Shown here: in pieces, positions 16,463 to 25,129 of the stretch
Layout: the number at the start of each line of letters is the position of its first letter
How positions within the stretch are numbered: the first letter of the stretch is position 1
Assembly (NCBI RefSeq): GCF_027789125.1
Contig: NZ_JAQFVF010000023.1
Coordinates: 186,001 to 250,000 of the forward strand
Reading direction: 5' to 3'
Source of the DNA: Paenibacillus aestuarii
GTDB taxonomy: Bacteria; Bacillota; Bacilli; Paenibacillales; NBRC-103111
DNA: 64,000 nt
Program-made: the position numbers and the translations under genes
The notes under the pieces: model-generated
What the model was told of the DNA's origin: nothing
Databases searched by the model: none
The model's input: the letters and a program-made list of their open reading frames with translations, nothing else

Positions 16463-16780
16463 ATGACAGACACGAGACAGCATCAAGAGCCAGTCAAACA
16501 TGCCCTGGAAGCCGCCGAACAAGCGATCATGCTCGCCCAGAAAGCAGAACACAAGCTGCAAGCTGCAATGACACAAGCGGATCCGCAAGCGATTCAGTCG
16601 TCGCAAGCCGCACTTGTTCAGGCCAAACAGCAGGTTGCGGAAGCGCAAGGCCAGCTGGAATCATTTAATAATGAGCAATACGGCCAGCAGATTAAAATGA
16701 AGTTAGAGCAGCTTTCCCAGGCTTCACAAGATATCGATTTCAATACAGAGAAGTTCCACACCCCAAGACAAATCCGTTAA
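16463..16780 (+). CDS. Ala/Gln-rich coiled-coil protein (105 aa)
   Basis: A 105-aa protein composed almost entirely of amphipathic helix (AEQAIMLAQKAEHKLQAAM, later QAALVQAKQQVAEAQGQLE), typical of a small coiled coil. No signal peptide or membrane segment is seen. It is not recognised as a named family. The start has AGGAGG 11 nt upstream. It is transcribed alone and followed by a strong terminator. Confidence 0.7.
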   Translation: MTDTRQHQEPVKHALEAAEQAIMLAQKAEHKLQAAMTQADPQAIQSSQAALVQAKQQVAEAQGQLESFNNEQYGQQIKMKLEQLSQASQDIDFNTEKFHTPRQIR

Positions 16781-16797
16781 AAATGATGCACTTGCAA

Positions 16798-16827
16798 AGT
16801 GATCGATGTTTTCGATCGCTTTTTTTT
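16798..16827 (+). terminator. Rho-independent terminator
   Basis: AGTGATCGA / TCGATCGCT form a 9-bp stem (one G-U) with a 5-nt loop and a run of 8 T. Confidence 0.88.
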
Positions 16828-16897
16828 CATTTTTGGCGAACATTATGTTAAACTAGTCGGTATGAGTTTTAAGTTATTTGGGGAGGCACTATAGTTC

Positions 16898-17533
16898 ATG
16901 CTAGTAATAGGTATTGCCGGGGGAACCGGTTCAGGTAAAACAACAGTCGCTCGTTCGATCATGAATAAATTGGGTTCTACTAATGTGACGTTGATTTCAC
17001 AAGATAATTATTATATTCATCATAACGGACTTTCTTTTGCAGAACGGGAAAGCATTAATTATGATCATCCGAATGCATTCGAGAACACACTGCTGCTTGA
17101 GCACCTGATGGAGTTAAGAGAAGGCCGATCGGTCAACATCCCTGTCTACGATTTCTCGCAGCACGCCCGCTCCGCTGAGACGATTCGGATCGATGTGAAG
17201 CCGATTGTCCTGATCGAAGGCATTCATGTCCTTACAGACGAAGAGCTGCGCAACGCGCTGAATATCAAAGTGTTCGTCGATACAGATCCCGATGTACGAA
17301 TTTTACGACGCTTAACGCGTGACATTAATGAGCGCGGACGTACGCTGCAATCCGTGTTCGATCAATATTTAACGACAGTCAAGCCTATGCATGACGCCTT
17401 TATTGAACCATCCAAGAAGTATGCGGATATCATTATCCCAGAAGGCGGCGAAAATGAAATCGGCATTTCGATGCTAACGATATTAACAGAACGTTATATG
17501 ATAGACCGAGCGGCAGCTTACGAAATCGGATAA
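16898..17533 (+). CDS. udk: Uridine kinase
   Basis: A 211-aa enzyme that phosphorylates uridine and cytidine in pyrimidine salvage. P-loop GGTGSGKTT is at residues 8-16, SQDNYY at about 39-44, and the family motifs NYDHPNAF and IEGIHVL follow. Length equals that of the typical bacterial Udk. It starts with ATG behind GGGGAGG. It is convergent with the MFS gene and shares its terminator. Confidence 0.93.
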   Translation: MLVIGIAGGTGSGKTTVARSIMNKLGSTNVTLISQDNYYIHHNGLSFAERESINYDHPNAFENTLLLEHLMELREGRSVNIPVYDFSQHARSAETIRIDVKPIVLIEGIHVLTDEELRNALNIKVFVDTDPDVRILRRLTRDINERGRTLQSVFDQYLTTVKPMHDAFIEPSKKYADIIIPEGGENEIGISMLTILTERYMIDRAAAYEIG

Positions 17534-17540
17534 ACGACAA

Positions 17541-17577
17541 AAAAGACACTCCAACCGTTACGGTTCGAGTGTCTTTT
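17541..17577. terminator. Bidirectional terminator overlapping MFS stop
   Basis: AAAAGACACTC / GAGTGTCTTTT (11 bp) plus an inner AACCG / CGGTT stem. It serves udk on the plus strand. Its right half is the last codons (QKTLEP) and stop of the MFS gene on the minus strand, followed there by a T run. Confidence 0.9.
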
Positions 17578-18736
17578 GCCATGCAGCCGCGCGTTGATAG
17601 CCAAACCCGGTTAGCGCAAATAAAAAATAAAAGAGGCCCAGAAAGTAAAAAATGCTCTCAGCGCCGATAAACCGGATGCTGAGTCCGCCGATCATCGGAC
17701 CGGCGATACTGCCCATGCTGTATTGAATCGAGCCGATCACATTCGCGGTTGGCAGCAGCTGTCTAGGCAGCACATCAGCCGCATAAGCTAAGCCTAACGA
17801 GAAAAACGAGCCGACCATCCCGCCTGCCAGGGCGAATAACAGGCCGATCAACCACTGGTTGCTGCCCGCGAAGGGCACACACAGGAAGGCAAGCGAGCCG
17901 ACAAGCCCTGCGGCCATCAGGATGTTCTTGCGTCCGATCCGATCGCTCCAAATGCCGAGAGGCAATTGTGTGATCAGGCTGCCAATACCAATAATAGGAA
18001 GAAGAAGTCCGATATCGGCTTCGTGAAGCCCGATGCGCAAGCCGTACAGCGGGAAGTTGCTGTTCATCGCAGCTTCCATGTACCCATAAAGCAAGGATGG
18101 GATCAGCGGAAACCAGGCCAGCCGATAGACTTTGGAAGCGCGTTTATGTACGCCTTCCCCTTTTTCGTTGTGCTCGGGATGCGCATTCGCCAGCCGCAGA
18201 AGCAAAAGCAGCACAACTAGGAAGAACACCGTCGTGGTTAGAAATGGGGCCCATAACCCGACTTTCAAAAGATTAATGCCGAGCGGACCTAAGCTGAATC
18301 CAGCGCCGTAAGCCATGCCGTAAAGGGAGATATTGCGGCCTCTGCGTTCTTTGGGGCTTGATGCCACAATCCACAGTTGCGTGGCATAGTGCAGCGCGCT
18401 GTCGCCGACTCCGACCATCAACCGGAGAATAAACCAGAACGCTGGATGCTGCCACACCGGAAATAGGCATGTGGCGAGCGTCACCAGGACGAGCCCTGTG
18501 GCAATTATCGGCTTATAGCCAAACCGGCCAACCGGCTTCTCGATAAAAAACATCGTCGCAAAAATACCGATGTACAGCGCCGCCGCATTCATGCCGTTGG
18601 CATCGGCCGAGAGACCCGACCGATCCAGCAGAATCGTTAACAGCGGCAGCAGCATGCCTTGGCTGATTCCGGCTACAACGACGGCCAGGATGAGAATCAG
18701 CAGCTTACCGCGTGTCATCGTATTATTATACGCCAT
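17558..18736 (-). CDS. MFS transporter
   Basis: A 392-aa protein with about 12 hydrophobic segments and the MFS loop-2/3 and loop-8/9 signatures (FIEKPVGRFGYKP near residue 60 and GIWSDRIGRKN near 262). It is likely a proton-driven efflux carrier in the inner membrane, with an unknown substrate. The start overlaps the upstream 180-aa gene by 11 nt. The last codons form one arm of a terminator. Confidence 0.88.
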   Translation of the reverse strand: MAYNNTMTRGKLLILILAVVVAGISQGMLLPLLTILLDRSGLSADANGMNAAALYIGIFATMFFIEKPVGRFGYKPIIATGLVLVTLATCLFPVWQHPAFWFILRLMVGVGDSALHYATQLWIVASSPKERRGRNISLYGMAYGAGFSLGPLGINLLKVGLWAPFLTTTVFFLVVLLLLLRLANAHPEHNEKGEGVHKRASKVYRLAWFPLIPSLLYGYMEAAMNSNFPLYGLRIGLHEADIGLLLPIIGIGSLITQLPLGIWSDRIGRKNILMAAGLVGSLAFLCVPFAGSNQWLIGLLFALAGGMVGSFFSLGLAYAADVLPRQLLPTANVIGSIQYSMGSIAGPMIGGLSIRFIGAESIFYFLGLFYFLFALTGFGYQRAAAWQKTLEP

Positions 18737-19268
18737 TAATCATCTCTACAACTTCCCATCGCTCCGCGTAATCATGCAGCTTCTGATTAAGAGGCACGCC
18801 GAATCGGGGAAGGATGAAAAATCTTGCATGTTTGATCCATTCCTTGAAGGATGGGTAAGTGACGAACAGATTCATATATCTGTCACTCATCGCGATGAAG
18901 TACGGACCATGGTACTTGTCGGTTAAAAAATGCAAGGAAGTGTCCAGTGGCGTATACTTCTTCCTCTTCCCTTCCCAAGCGTCGACGTCAACCGTTACAT
19001 TTGACTGTATCTCCTGCAGCATGCTTTCCAAGAGCTTGATTCGCGCGTAATAAGGCATTTCGCATGGGATTCCCATGCGCCTGAGCGTCTCTTCATGCTG
19101 AGGGTAAAAGATCGCGCGCACAAATTTACGTGCCTCTGCGAAATCGATCATCGCACGCATATCCACTTCGTTCCAATCCTCGAAGGTCTCAAAAATCAGG
19201 AGCGATCCTTTATGGGATCGGGCTGGCTGCTCATACCCGAAAGGAACTTTGATCTGCTCTCTTGCCAT
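18726..19268 (-). CDS. Unknown soluble protein (180 aa)
   Basis: A 180-aa protein without signal peptide or membrane helices, rich in aromatic residues. Recognisable stretches are FAEARKFVRAIFYPQHEETLRRMG and DTSLHFLTDKYHGPYFIAMSD. I do not recognise the family. It overlaps the MFS gene by 11 nt and is clearly its operon partner. The start has GGAGG about 5 nt upstream. Confidence 0.75.
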   Translation of the reverse strand: MAREQIKVPFGYEQPARSHKGSLLIFETFEDWNEVDMRAMIDFAEARKFVRAIFYPQHEETLRRMGIPCEMPYYARIKLLESMLQEIQSNVTVDVDAWEGKRKKYTPLDTSLHFLTDKYHGPYFIAMSDRYMNLFVTYPSFKEWIKHARFFILPRFGVPLNQKLHDYAERWEVVEMINGV

Positions 19269-19415
19269 AACTTCCTCCTTCTGTCACACGCATTGAAGCC
19301 GCTCTCCATTGTAGCATACCCTGCATAGCGTTGCGAAATGCCGCGACTCGCTTCATCAGGAAGAATGAGGTATAATTTGAGAGTTAGAATACATATTTTG
19401 AAGGAGAATTATCGT

Positions 19416-20531
19416 ATGAGAGATCCTAGACTGCAAACCTTCGCACGCAACATCATTCGCTACTCCGTGAGCCTGAAGCCCGGTGAGAAAATATTAATCG
19501 AATTGATCGGCATCAAGGATCCCGAACTTGCCAAATGCTTTATAGAAGAAGTGTACGCTGTTGGTGGACAACCGTTCGTAGAACTTCGCGAGCCTGCAAT
19601 CTTGAGAAGCCTGCAAATGGGCGGCTCAGAAGAGCAGTTCAAAGCTTGGTCTGATTTTGAAATGGTCCGGATGAAACAAATGGATGCTTACGTGGCTGTT
19701 CGCAGCGGCGACAACATTACCGAATCTTCCGACGTGGCTGATGCGCAAATGAAGCTGTATTTGAAGCATTTCCAGCGCCCGCTGTTCGATGAGCGGATCA
19801 ACAACACCAAATGGTGCGTAATGCGTTATCCAAATGCCTCCATGGCGCAGCTTGCTAACACGAGCACAGAAGCTTTTGAAGATTTCTATTTCAACGTATG
19901 TAACTTGGATTACAGCAAAATGGGTGAAGCGATGGAATCCCTCGTAGCGTTGATGAATCGTACGGATCGCGTCCGTCTCGTTTCGCCTGGCACTGACATC
20001 TCCTTCTCGATCAAAGGAATTGGCGCGGTGAAATGCGCAGGTCTTCGCAACATTCCGGACGGTGAAGTGTACACAGCGCCTGTTAAAGATTCCGTTAACG
20101 GTGTGATCAGCTATAATACGCCAACGATTTATTCGGGCACTTCCTTTGAAAATATCGTACTCCGTTTCGAGAATGGCAAAATTGTCGAAGCATCCAGCAA
20201 CGATTCGAAGAAGCTGAACGAAATTTTGGATACGGATGAAGGCGCGCGCTTCGTTGGTGAGTTCGCGATCGGCGTGAATCCATACATTAAACATCCGATG
20301 AAAGATATTTTATTCGATGAAAAAATCGACGGCAGCATCCACTTCACACCTGGTCAAGCCTATGAAACTGCCGATAACACCAACCGTTCCTCCGTTCACT
20401 GGGATATGGTTCTGATTCAACGCCCTGAATACGGCGGCGGCGAAATTTACTTCGACGATGTCCTGATCCGCAAAGACGGCCGCTTCGTCATTCCTGAACT
20501 GGAGAAATTAAATCCTGAGAATTTAATGTAG
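19416..20531 (+). CDS. M29 family aminopeptidase
   Basis: A 371-aa metallo-aminopeptidase of the thermophilic type (M29, COG2309). It has the conserved GTDISFSIKG region near residue 190, NIPDGEVYTAP near 214 (catalytic/metal Glu) and HWDMVL near 330 supplying metal ligands. It cleaves N-terminal amino acids from peptides in the cytosol. The length is shorter than AmpS (about 410 aa) but usual for this subgroup. ATG 19416, with AAGGAG 9 nt upstream, is used instead of an in-frame ATG at 19338 with no ribosome site. Confidence 0.9.
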   Translation: MRDPRLQTFARNIIRYSVSLKPGEKILIELIGIKDPELAKCFIEEVYAVGGQPFVELREPAILRSLQMGGSEEQFKAWSDFEMVRMKQMDAYVAVRSGDNITESSDVADAQMKLYLKHFQRPLFDERINNTKWCVMRYPNASMAQLANTSTEAFEDFYFNVCNLDYSKMGEAMESLVALMNRTDRVRLVSPGTDISFSIKGIGAVKCAGLRNIPDGEVYTAPVKDSVNGVISYNTPTIYSGTSFENIVLRFENGKIVEASSNDSKKLNEILDTDEGARFVGEFAIGVNPYIKHPMKDILFDEKIDGSIHFTPGQAYETADNTNRSSVHWDMVLIQRPEYGGGEIYFDDVLIRKDGRFVIPELEKLNPENLM

Positions 20532-20539
20532 TCAATAAT

Positions 20540-20591
20540 AAAGCAGCTGAGCATGGGGAATGCGACATTCCCTCTTTGCATCAGCTGCTTT
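20540..20591. terminator. Terminator after aminopeptidase gene
   Basis: AAGCAGCTGA / TCAGCTGCTT stem with an inner GGGAAT / ATTCCC stem, followed by TTT. It probably serves both the aminopeptidase gene and the convergent AhpD-like gene. Confidence 0.8.
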
Positions 20592-20595
20592 TTCC

Positions 20596-21033
20596 TTAAT
20601 TTGGCATCATACCTGTCGAGATTGCGATGCGGTTCCAACTGTTAATGGCATTAATCGCCATCACCAGCTCCACAAACTGCTTGCCATCAAAATGCTCACG
20701 AACGTCATCATAAATGTGCTGCGGCACACCGGCATCCGATATTCGTGTAATGACCTCAGTCAACGCCAGGACGGCTCTCTCTGCTGCAGTGTAGTACGGA
20801 GCTTCGCGCCAAGCGTTGAGCAGGTAGATCCGCTGCTCGGTCTCCCCCATTGCCCTAGCATCCTTGGCATGCATATTCAGGCAAAAAGCACAGCCATTTA
20901 TTTGCGAGGCACGCAGCTTAATCAGTTCAATCAACTTCTTGTCGAGACTGCTTTCCACCACAAACTTCTCAAGTCCGAGCAGCGCTTGGTAGGCTGCCGG
21001 ATTCTCTTTTCTGTAATCCATTCTTACTGACAT
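20596..21033 (-). CDS. AhpD/carboxymuconolactone decarboxylase-like protein
   Basis: A 145-aa helical protein with the AhpD-core motif GCAFCLNMH: redox Cys48 and Cys51 and His55. Members are alkylhydroperoxidases or carboxymuconolactone decarboxylase-like; the CxxC-x3-H pattern points to the thiol-peroxidase type. The C-terminal part (VELVMAINAINSWNRIAI) is also typical. It is a single-gene unit with AGGAGG 8 nt upstream of the ATG. Confidence 0.9.
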   Translation of the reverse strand: MSVRMDYRKENPAAYQALLGLEKFVVESSLDKKLIELIKLRASQINGCAFCLNMHAKDARAMGETEQRIYLLNAWREAPYYTAAERAVLALTEVITRISDAGVPQHIYDDVREHFDGKQFVELVMAINAINSWNRIAISTGMMPN

Positions 21034-21109
21034 GTTGGTTCCTCCTCAAGGTTCTCTTTAGGTTACTTCCTTCCTTAGGACGAAACCGAGTTTTATTTTG
21101 TGACAGCTT

Positions 21110-22600
21110 TTATCCTAACCAGTTGAAAATTTGATGGGCAGGCGTTTGCACGATGGCCGGCTGCTCAGCTGGGATGAGTTCCTGCATATCTGCGACCGGC
21201 GTTAATCCCTTAGCAAGGCGTGTCGCCGATCCGATATGAACTTCCATCCCCTTGGGGACGAATGTGTACAGTTGTCCGACATCCTCATTCGATAGACGAA
21301 CGCAGCCTAGTGAGCGATCCTCGCCGATGGAGTCGCGTTCATTGGTGCCGTGCAGCGCAATGTTCCCCAGCCCTAATCCGGCATCACCGAAGACATTCGG
21401 GTGCCTGCCTTGCGGTTTGATGACGCGATCCTGTACATAAAAGTCCCCTTCGGGCGTGCTGTCGTTAGCCCCGAGGCCAATAGCGGCTTGATACAACAAA
21501 CGGTCGCCGCTGATAAATTTGAGATTATGCGCCTGCTTATCTACATTGATGTAGAACGGCTCATAAGGCATCTCACTGCCGCCGCTTACATTCGGATAGA
21601 AGATATGGTCAAGCCCGTCGGCGAACGGGTCATAGACCCAACCGCCGCTATCGTCCTCCGCTAAATGAATCACGTTAGAGCTTGAATTCGGTTCGACGGG
21701 GATAAAGCTCAGAAAATTTTGCGGATAATCCTGCACCAGCGCTTCCACAGATCCGGGATAGACGTCATATTCTTTGTGATAGGCGGCTAATGCCGTGCGA
21801 ACTAAATTAGCACCAATCGCACTAAGCGGTTGGTGCTGGTTGAGCTGGCTGTTCAAAAATCGAATTTTAACCGTGCGATCTGAACCTGGATGATACTGAG
21901 CGGTGACGACAGCGCTCTTGATTAGCTCCTCATTGGTCAGCAGCAGCGTCTTTCCCTGATCTCGGGCATCGCTTGAAAGGAGTCCGTAAAGCACGACATT
22001 TTGCTCAGGATCGTCTTTGGTCAAGGCAACCGCTTGCTTCTGCAGCGCGGCTTCCATCTCCTCTTGCTTCACCTGAGGCGGGAAATACATGATATACGGC
22101 TTGTCCACCGTTTCATAGGTCACCTCGGCGCCTACCGGCCAAACTTTCAGAGAAGAAATCACTTTTTTGACTGGACTATCGATGAAGTACAATGCACAGA
22201 GGATCAGGTTCAGTACTAGAAGTGTAATCAACAGCGCTTTCATCAACGGCGGCAAAAGCGGCTTGCGCTTTTCATCCCCGATAGCACCTGCATGCTGCAG
22301 CGCGGTTGTGGCGGCGGCCTCTTCCTGATTCATTTCATAGACAGCCCGGTTCGCAGCGGAATAATAGGGAGACGGATACGTTTTCAACGCTTCTTTGTAA
22401 TGAAACAAAGCTCTTTTCCGATTGCCCTTTATCCGGAAGTTTTGCCCAAGATTATAATGCGCTTCAGGCGAACGCGCATCCAGATAGCGGATGACTTTTT
22501 CGTAATACTGGGGATCTGACGGACTAATAAATAAGTTTTTGTGCAAACGAATCAAGTTATCATCCAAATAATGACGAAAACGTTGGCTGCGTCGAATCAA
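21110..22600 (-). CDS. L,D-transpeptidase with TPR and membrane anchor
   Basis: About 496 aa. The N-terminal cytosolic part has a TPR-like repeat (SPEAHYNLGQNFRIKGNRKRALFHYKEAL). A single membrane helix follows near residue 125-147, then a region with a pseudopilin-like stretch (AAYHKEYDVYPGSVEALV), and a C-terminal YkuD domain with HGTNERDSIG and SLGCVRL (catalytic Cys). It probably cross-links or modifies peptidoglycan at the outer face. The ATG at 22615 has no ribosome site, whereas GGAGAGGAG lies just before the in-frame TTG at 22600, so I prefer the TTG. Tandem palindromes lie directly upstream. Confidence 0.87.
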   Translation of the reverse strand: MIRRSQRFRHYLDDNLIRLHKNLFISPSDPQYYEKVIRYLDARSPEAHYNLGQNFRIKGNRKRALFHYKEALKTYPSPYYSAANRAVYEMNQEEAAATTALQHAGAIGDEKRKPLLPPLMKALLITLLVLNLILCALYFIDSPVKKVISSLKVWPVGAEVTYETVDKPYIMYFPPQVKQEEMEAALQKQAVALTKDDPEQNVVLYGLLSSDARDQGKTLLLTNEELIKSAVVTAQYHPGSDRTVKIRFLNSQLNQHQPLSAIGANLVRTALAAYHKEYDVYPGSVEALVQDYPQNFLSFIPVEPNSSSNVIHLAEDDSGGWVYDPFADGLDHIFYPNVSGGSEMPYEPFYINVDKQAHNLKFISGDRLLYQAAIGLGANDSTPEGDFYVQDRVIKPQGRHPNVFGDAGLGLGNIALHGTNERDSIGEDRSLGCVRLSNEDVGQLYTFVPKGMEVHIGSATRLAKGLTPVADMQELIPAEQPAIVQTPAHQIFNWLG

Positions 22601-22611
22601 TCGGCTCCTCT

Positions 22612-22681
22612 CCATTCACATAATGTTTGATACATTACGTATCACTCGATACAAAACGTACCTCTGATACATAATGTATCA
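22612..22681. repeat. Tandem 17-bp palindromes, probable operator
   Basis: Three units with starts spaced 18-19 bp: TGATACATTACGTATCA (22628-22644), a degenerate CGATACAAAACGTACCT (22647-22663) and TGATACATAATGTATCA (22665-22681). A weaker partial copy lies at 22612-22628. Arms are TGATAC / GTATCA. They lie between the divergent L,D-transpeptidase gene and the 44-aa gene, so a dimeric regulator could control both. Confidence 0.7.
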
Positions 22682-22768
22682 TGCACTACTCGTGCTGGCA
22701 ACTGTTTTGTTGCGTCACGTATGATTCCGCGGAAAAAAGCAAAACCTGAACCGACGGAGGTGATCAAC

Positions 22769-22903
22769 ATGGGTGGAAGAAACAATTCGCCGAAAAATCG
22801 AGGCCCGTCCAGCAGCCCAGGCCGCTTGGATCAGTATGGTGAACGCGCAGCGCAAGAGGAAAAACAAGAAATGAAAGAGCGCCAGAACAGAAATAATTGC
22901 TAA
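22769..22903 (+). CDS. Small hydrophilic protein (44 aa)
   Basis: A 44-codon ORF with a near-perfect ribosome site (GGAGG, 8 nt before the ATG at 22769); the longer in-frame ATG at 22721 lacks one. The product is rich in Asn, Ser, Arg, Glu and Gln (GGRNNSPKNRGPSSS ... KERQNRNN) and ends in Cys. It has no hydrophobic core and is likely disordered. It resembles small spore-associated proteins in composition, but no family is recognised. It is followed at once by a terminator. Confidence 0.6.
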   Translation: MGGRNNSPKNRGPSSSPGRLDQYGERAAQEEKQEMKERQNRNNC

Positions 22904-22917
22904 AGCGCGGAACAAAG

Positions 22918-22946
22918 AAAAAGCGGAACGATGAGTTCCGCTTTTT
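22918..22946 (+). terminator. Rho-independent terminator
   Basis: AAAAAGCGGAAC / GTTCCGCTTTTT, a 12-bp stem with a 5-nt loop; it works in both directions. Confidence 0.9.
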
Positions 22947-23089
22947 GTGCTGCGCCCCGATCCGTGGCACCGCTGACATTCATAAGCTTTACCTTCTTAA
23001 CTACTTCCAGAAGCCCGCTCCCGCGTACTTAAATGCTTTATGACGACGCTGAAGTCGCTCGACTTGGCTCGTCGCGCTCCACCACTGGC

Positions 23090-24028
23090 CTACAAAATCC
23101 GCTCGCCAAACAACGAAGCAATAAGCGATACGGCGACTTTGGCCGTCTGATTATGGTGATCCAATATCGGATTCACCTCCACCGCTTCAGCGCTAACGAG
23201 CACCCCCGCCTCCGACAGAAGCTCCATCGCCAAGTAACTTTCACGCGCTGATATCCCGGATGGCACCGGCGTCCCAACACCTGGCGCGTAGATCGGATCG
23301 AGCCCATCCAGATCCAGACTTAGATGGACGCCTGACGTCCCCTTCGTCACCCGATCGATGGCCTGCTCCATCACGCGCGCCATGCCCAGCCGGTCGATTT
23401 CATGCATCGTCCACACTTGGATGCCGTGCTGCTTGAGAAACACGCGCTCCCCCGGATCCAAGCAGCGGGCGCCAATGATGGCAACATGCTCCGGCTTCAC
23501 CTTCGGATGCGTCCCCCCAATCGCGGTAAGCTTCGGGTGACCGTACCCTAGCGCCACCGCCAACGACATCCCATGAATATTACCGGAAGGTGAAGTTTGC
23601 GCCGTGTTAACATCGCCGTGCGAATCGAACCAGATGACGCCAATAGACGCATGGTGCTGCCGAACAGCTGCCAGTGTGCCTATTGCAATGCTGTGATCGC
23701 CACCAAGCACAAGCGGAAACAACCCCTGCGCCATAGTCTCATTGACCAGGTCATACAGTTCCTCGTTCACTTTAGCCGTTTCGTCCAAGTACTTCAAATT
23801 GGCGTTCTGCGCAGCTTGCTGCTGCAGCCCTCCGCCGGTCTGCACATGCGGCTTACGCCGAACCACAAGATCACCCTGGTCAAAAACTTGATAGCCAATA
23901 CCTGTTAATCGTTGCTCCAAGCAAGCGCAGCGAATCGCGCTAGGCCCCATATCTACACCTCGCCGATCAGCGCCCAGGTCCATAGGAACTCCGATAATCG
24001 CCACTTTCGGATGCAAGGCAGGGTTCAT
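23090..24028 (-). CDS. rocF: Arginase
   Basis: A 312-aa ureohydrolase that converts arginine to ornithine and urea. The manganese-ligand motifs are GGDHSIAIG (about residue 110), DSHGDVN (about 135; Ser replaces the common Ala) and SLDLDGLDP (about 235). The substrate-binding [10 protein letters not shown] motif favours arginase over agmatinase. The start has GGAGGTG about 8 nt upstream. It is a monocistronic unit; no other rocABCDE gene is nearby. Confidence 0.93.
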   Translation of the reverse strand: MNPALHPKVAIIGVPMDLGADRRGVDMGPSAIRCACLEQRLTGIGYQVFDQGDLVVRRKPHVQTGGGLQQQAAQNANLKYLDETAKVNEELYDLVNETMAQGLFPLVLGGDHSIAIGTLAAVRQHHASIGVIWFDSHGDVNTAQTSPSGNIHGMSLAVALGYGHPKLTAIGGTHPKVKPEHVAIIGARCLDPGERVFLKQHGIQVWTMHEIDRLGMARVMEQAIDRVTKGTSGVHLSLDLDGLDPIYAPGVGTPVPSGISARESYLAMELLSEAGVLVSAEAVEVNPILDHHNQTAKVAVSLIASLFGERIL

Positions 24029-24102
24029 GGCTCGACACCTCCGTGGTAGTTTTCACCTTGGTTTTATTGTACGAGGTCGAAGCATGGCCTATGAGTAAAG
24101 AG

Positions 24103-24136
24103 AAAAAAGCTGCTGACACCATAGTGCCAACAGCTT
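24103..24136 (-). terminator. qox operon terminator
   Basis: Minus strand AAGCTGTTGGCAC / GTGTCAGCAGCTT (13 bp with two G-U) and a TTTTTT run, after the stop of qoxD. Confidence 0.85.
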
Positions 24137-24168
24137 GTGTGTGGTAAATCGATTAAAGTCAGATCGGA

Positions 24169-24510
24169 TTAATGAGCAACTTGGTTGTAGGTCATAATCC
24201 AGACGGAGCCAGCTACTATCGTCAACAGAACGATCAGACCGAAAATGAGGGCCATAATATTCCAATGCGCATTTTCGCCTTCTTTGACATGCATGAAGAA
24301 GAACAATTGAACGCCAAACTGCAGCACAGCCATCAGCAGAATTAGCACTAATGTACCCACTTTGCCCATCATGTGATTCATAACAACCACAAGCGGAATG
24401 ATCGTCAAGACGATCGACAGGATGAACCCGATGACGTATGATTTCAGCGATCCGTGGGATTCATGCGATGCATGGGCATGATGGTTGGAACCTGTTTTTG
24501 ATTGACTCAT
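24169..24510 (-). CDS. qoxD: Quinol oxidase aa3 subunit IV
   Basis: A 113-aa protein with three membrane segments and the subunit IV motif FGVQLFFFMHVKEG. It is a small accessory subunit of the heme-copper menaquinol oxidase, assisting assembly. The N-terminus before the first helix is His-rich (HHAHASHESHG). It starts one base after the qoxC stop, with the ribosome site inside the qoxC end. Confidence 0.88.
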   Translation of the reverse strand: MSQSKTGSNHHAHASHESHGSLKSYVIGFILSIVLTIIPLVVVMNHMMGKVGTLVLILLMAVLQFGVQLFFFMHVKEGENAHWNIMALIFGLIVLLTIVAGSVWIMTYNQVAH

Positions 24511-24511
24511 C

Positions 24512-25129
24512 CTACATCACCCCCATCAAATAGACAACTGTGAAGACGAAGATCCACACGACGTCAAGAAAGTGCCAGTACAGCGAAATAACTTCAACTT
24601 TGCGCTTGGTTACAGCGGTAATGCCTCGGCGGCTTAGCTGGAAGATCAGGCCGATCATCCACACCAAACCTACGGACACGTGCAGTCCGTGTGTACCTAC
24701 AAGCGTAAAGAAGCCTGACAAGAATGCACTCGTGCTGATCGTCGCATGTTCATGCGTAACCATCGAATAAAACTCTGTGACCTCCAAGGTGATAAAGGAA
24801 GCACCTAACAGGATCGTCACGATCAACCAGCCGATCAGCTGCTTGGTATTGCCTTTATGCATACCAAGCACAGCCAGACCGCTCGTGAAACTACTTGTCA
24901 ACAAGATGAACGTTTCGGCGATGATTCCCGGCATTTTGAACAATTCTTCAGCCGTAGGACCGCCGTTTGTATTGTGATGCAGAACGATATAAGTGGCAAA
25001 CAAGCTGCCGAATAGAATACAGTCAGTAATTAGGAAAATCCAGAATCCGAACGTCTTGAGCGATTCGTGATCATGTTCGTGATCGTGATCGTGCGCATGG
25101 TGTTCGGAATGAGCAGCAGCGTGTGCCAT
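24512..25129 (-). CDS. qoxC: Quinol oxidase aa3 subunit III
   Basis: A 205-aa subunit III with about five membrane segments and the motifs LHHNTNGGPTAEELF and THGLHVSVGL. It starts at the ATG at 25129, which shares one base with the qoxB stop (TAATG); a longer in-frame start inside qoxB is unlikely. The first 25 residues are strikingly rich in His and Asp (HHAHDHDHEHDHE), well beyond typical QoxC, which suggests a metal-binding tail. Confidence 0.9.
   Translation of the reverse strand: MAHAAAHSEHHAHDHDHEHDHESLKTFGFWIFLITDCILFGSLFATYIVLHHNTNGGPTAEELFKMPGIIAETFILLTSSFTSGLAVLGMHKGNTKQLIGWLIVTILLGASFITLEVTEFYSMVTHEHATISTSAFLSGFFTLVGTHGLHVSVGLVWMIGLIFQLSRRGITAVTKRKVEVISLYWHFLDVVWIFVFTVVYLMGVM

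Noticed and set aside
16853..16870. LexA-like CGAAC...GTTA upstream of udk
   Set aside because: The half-sites are spaced five bases apart instead of four and the right half is wrong.
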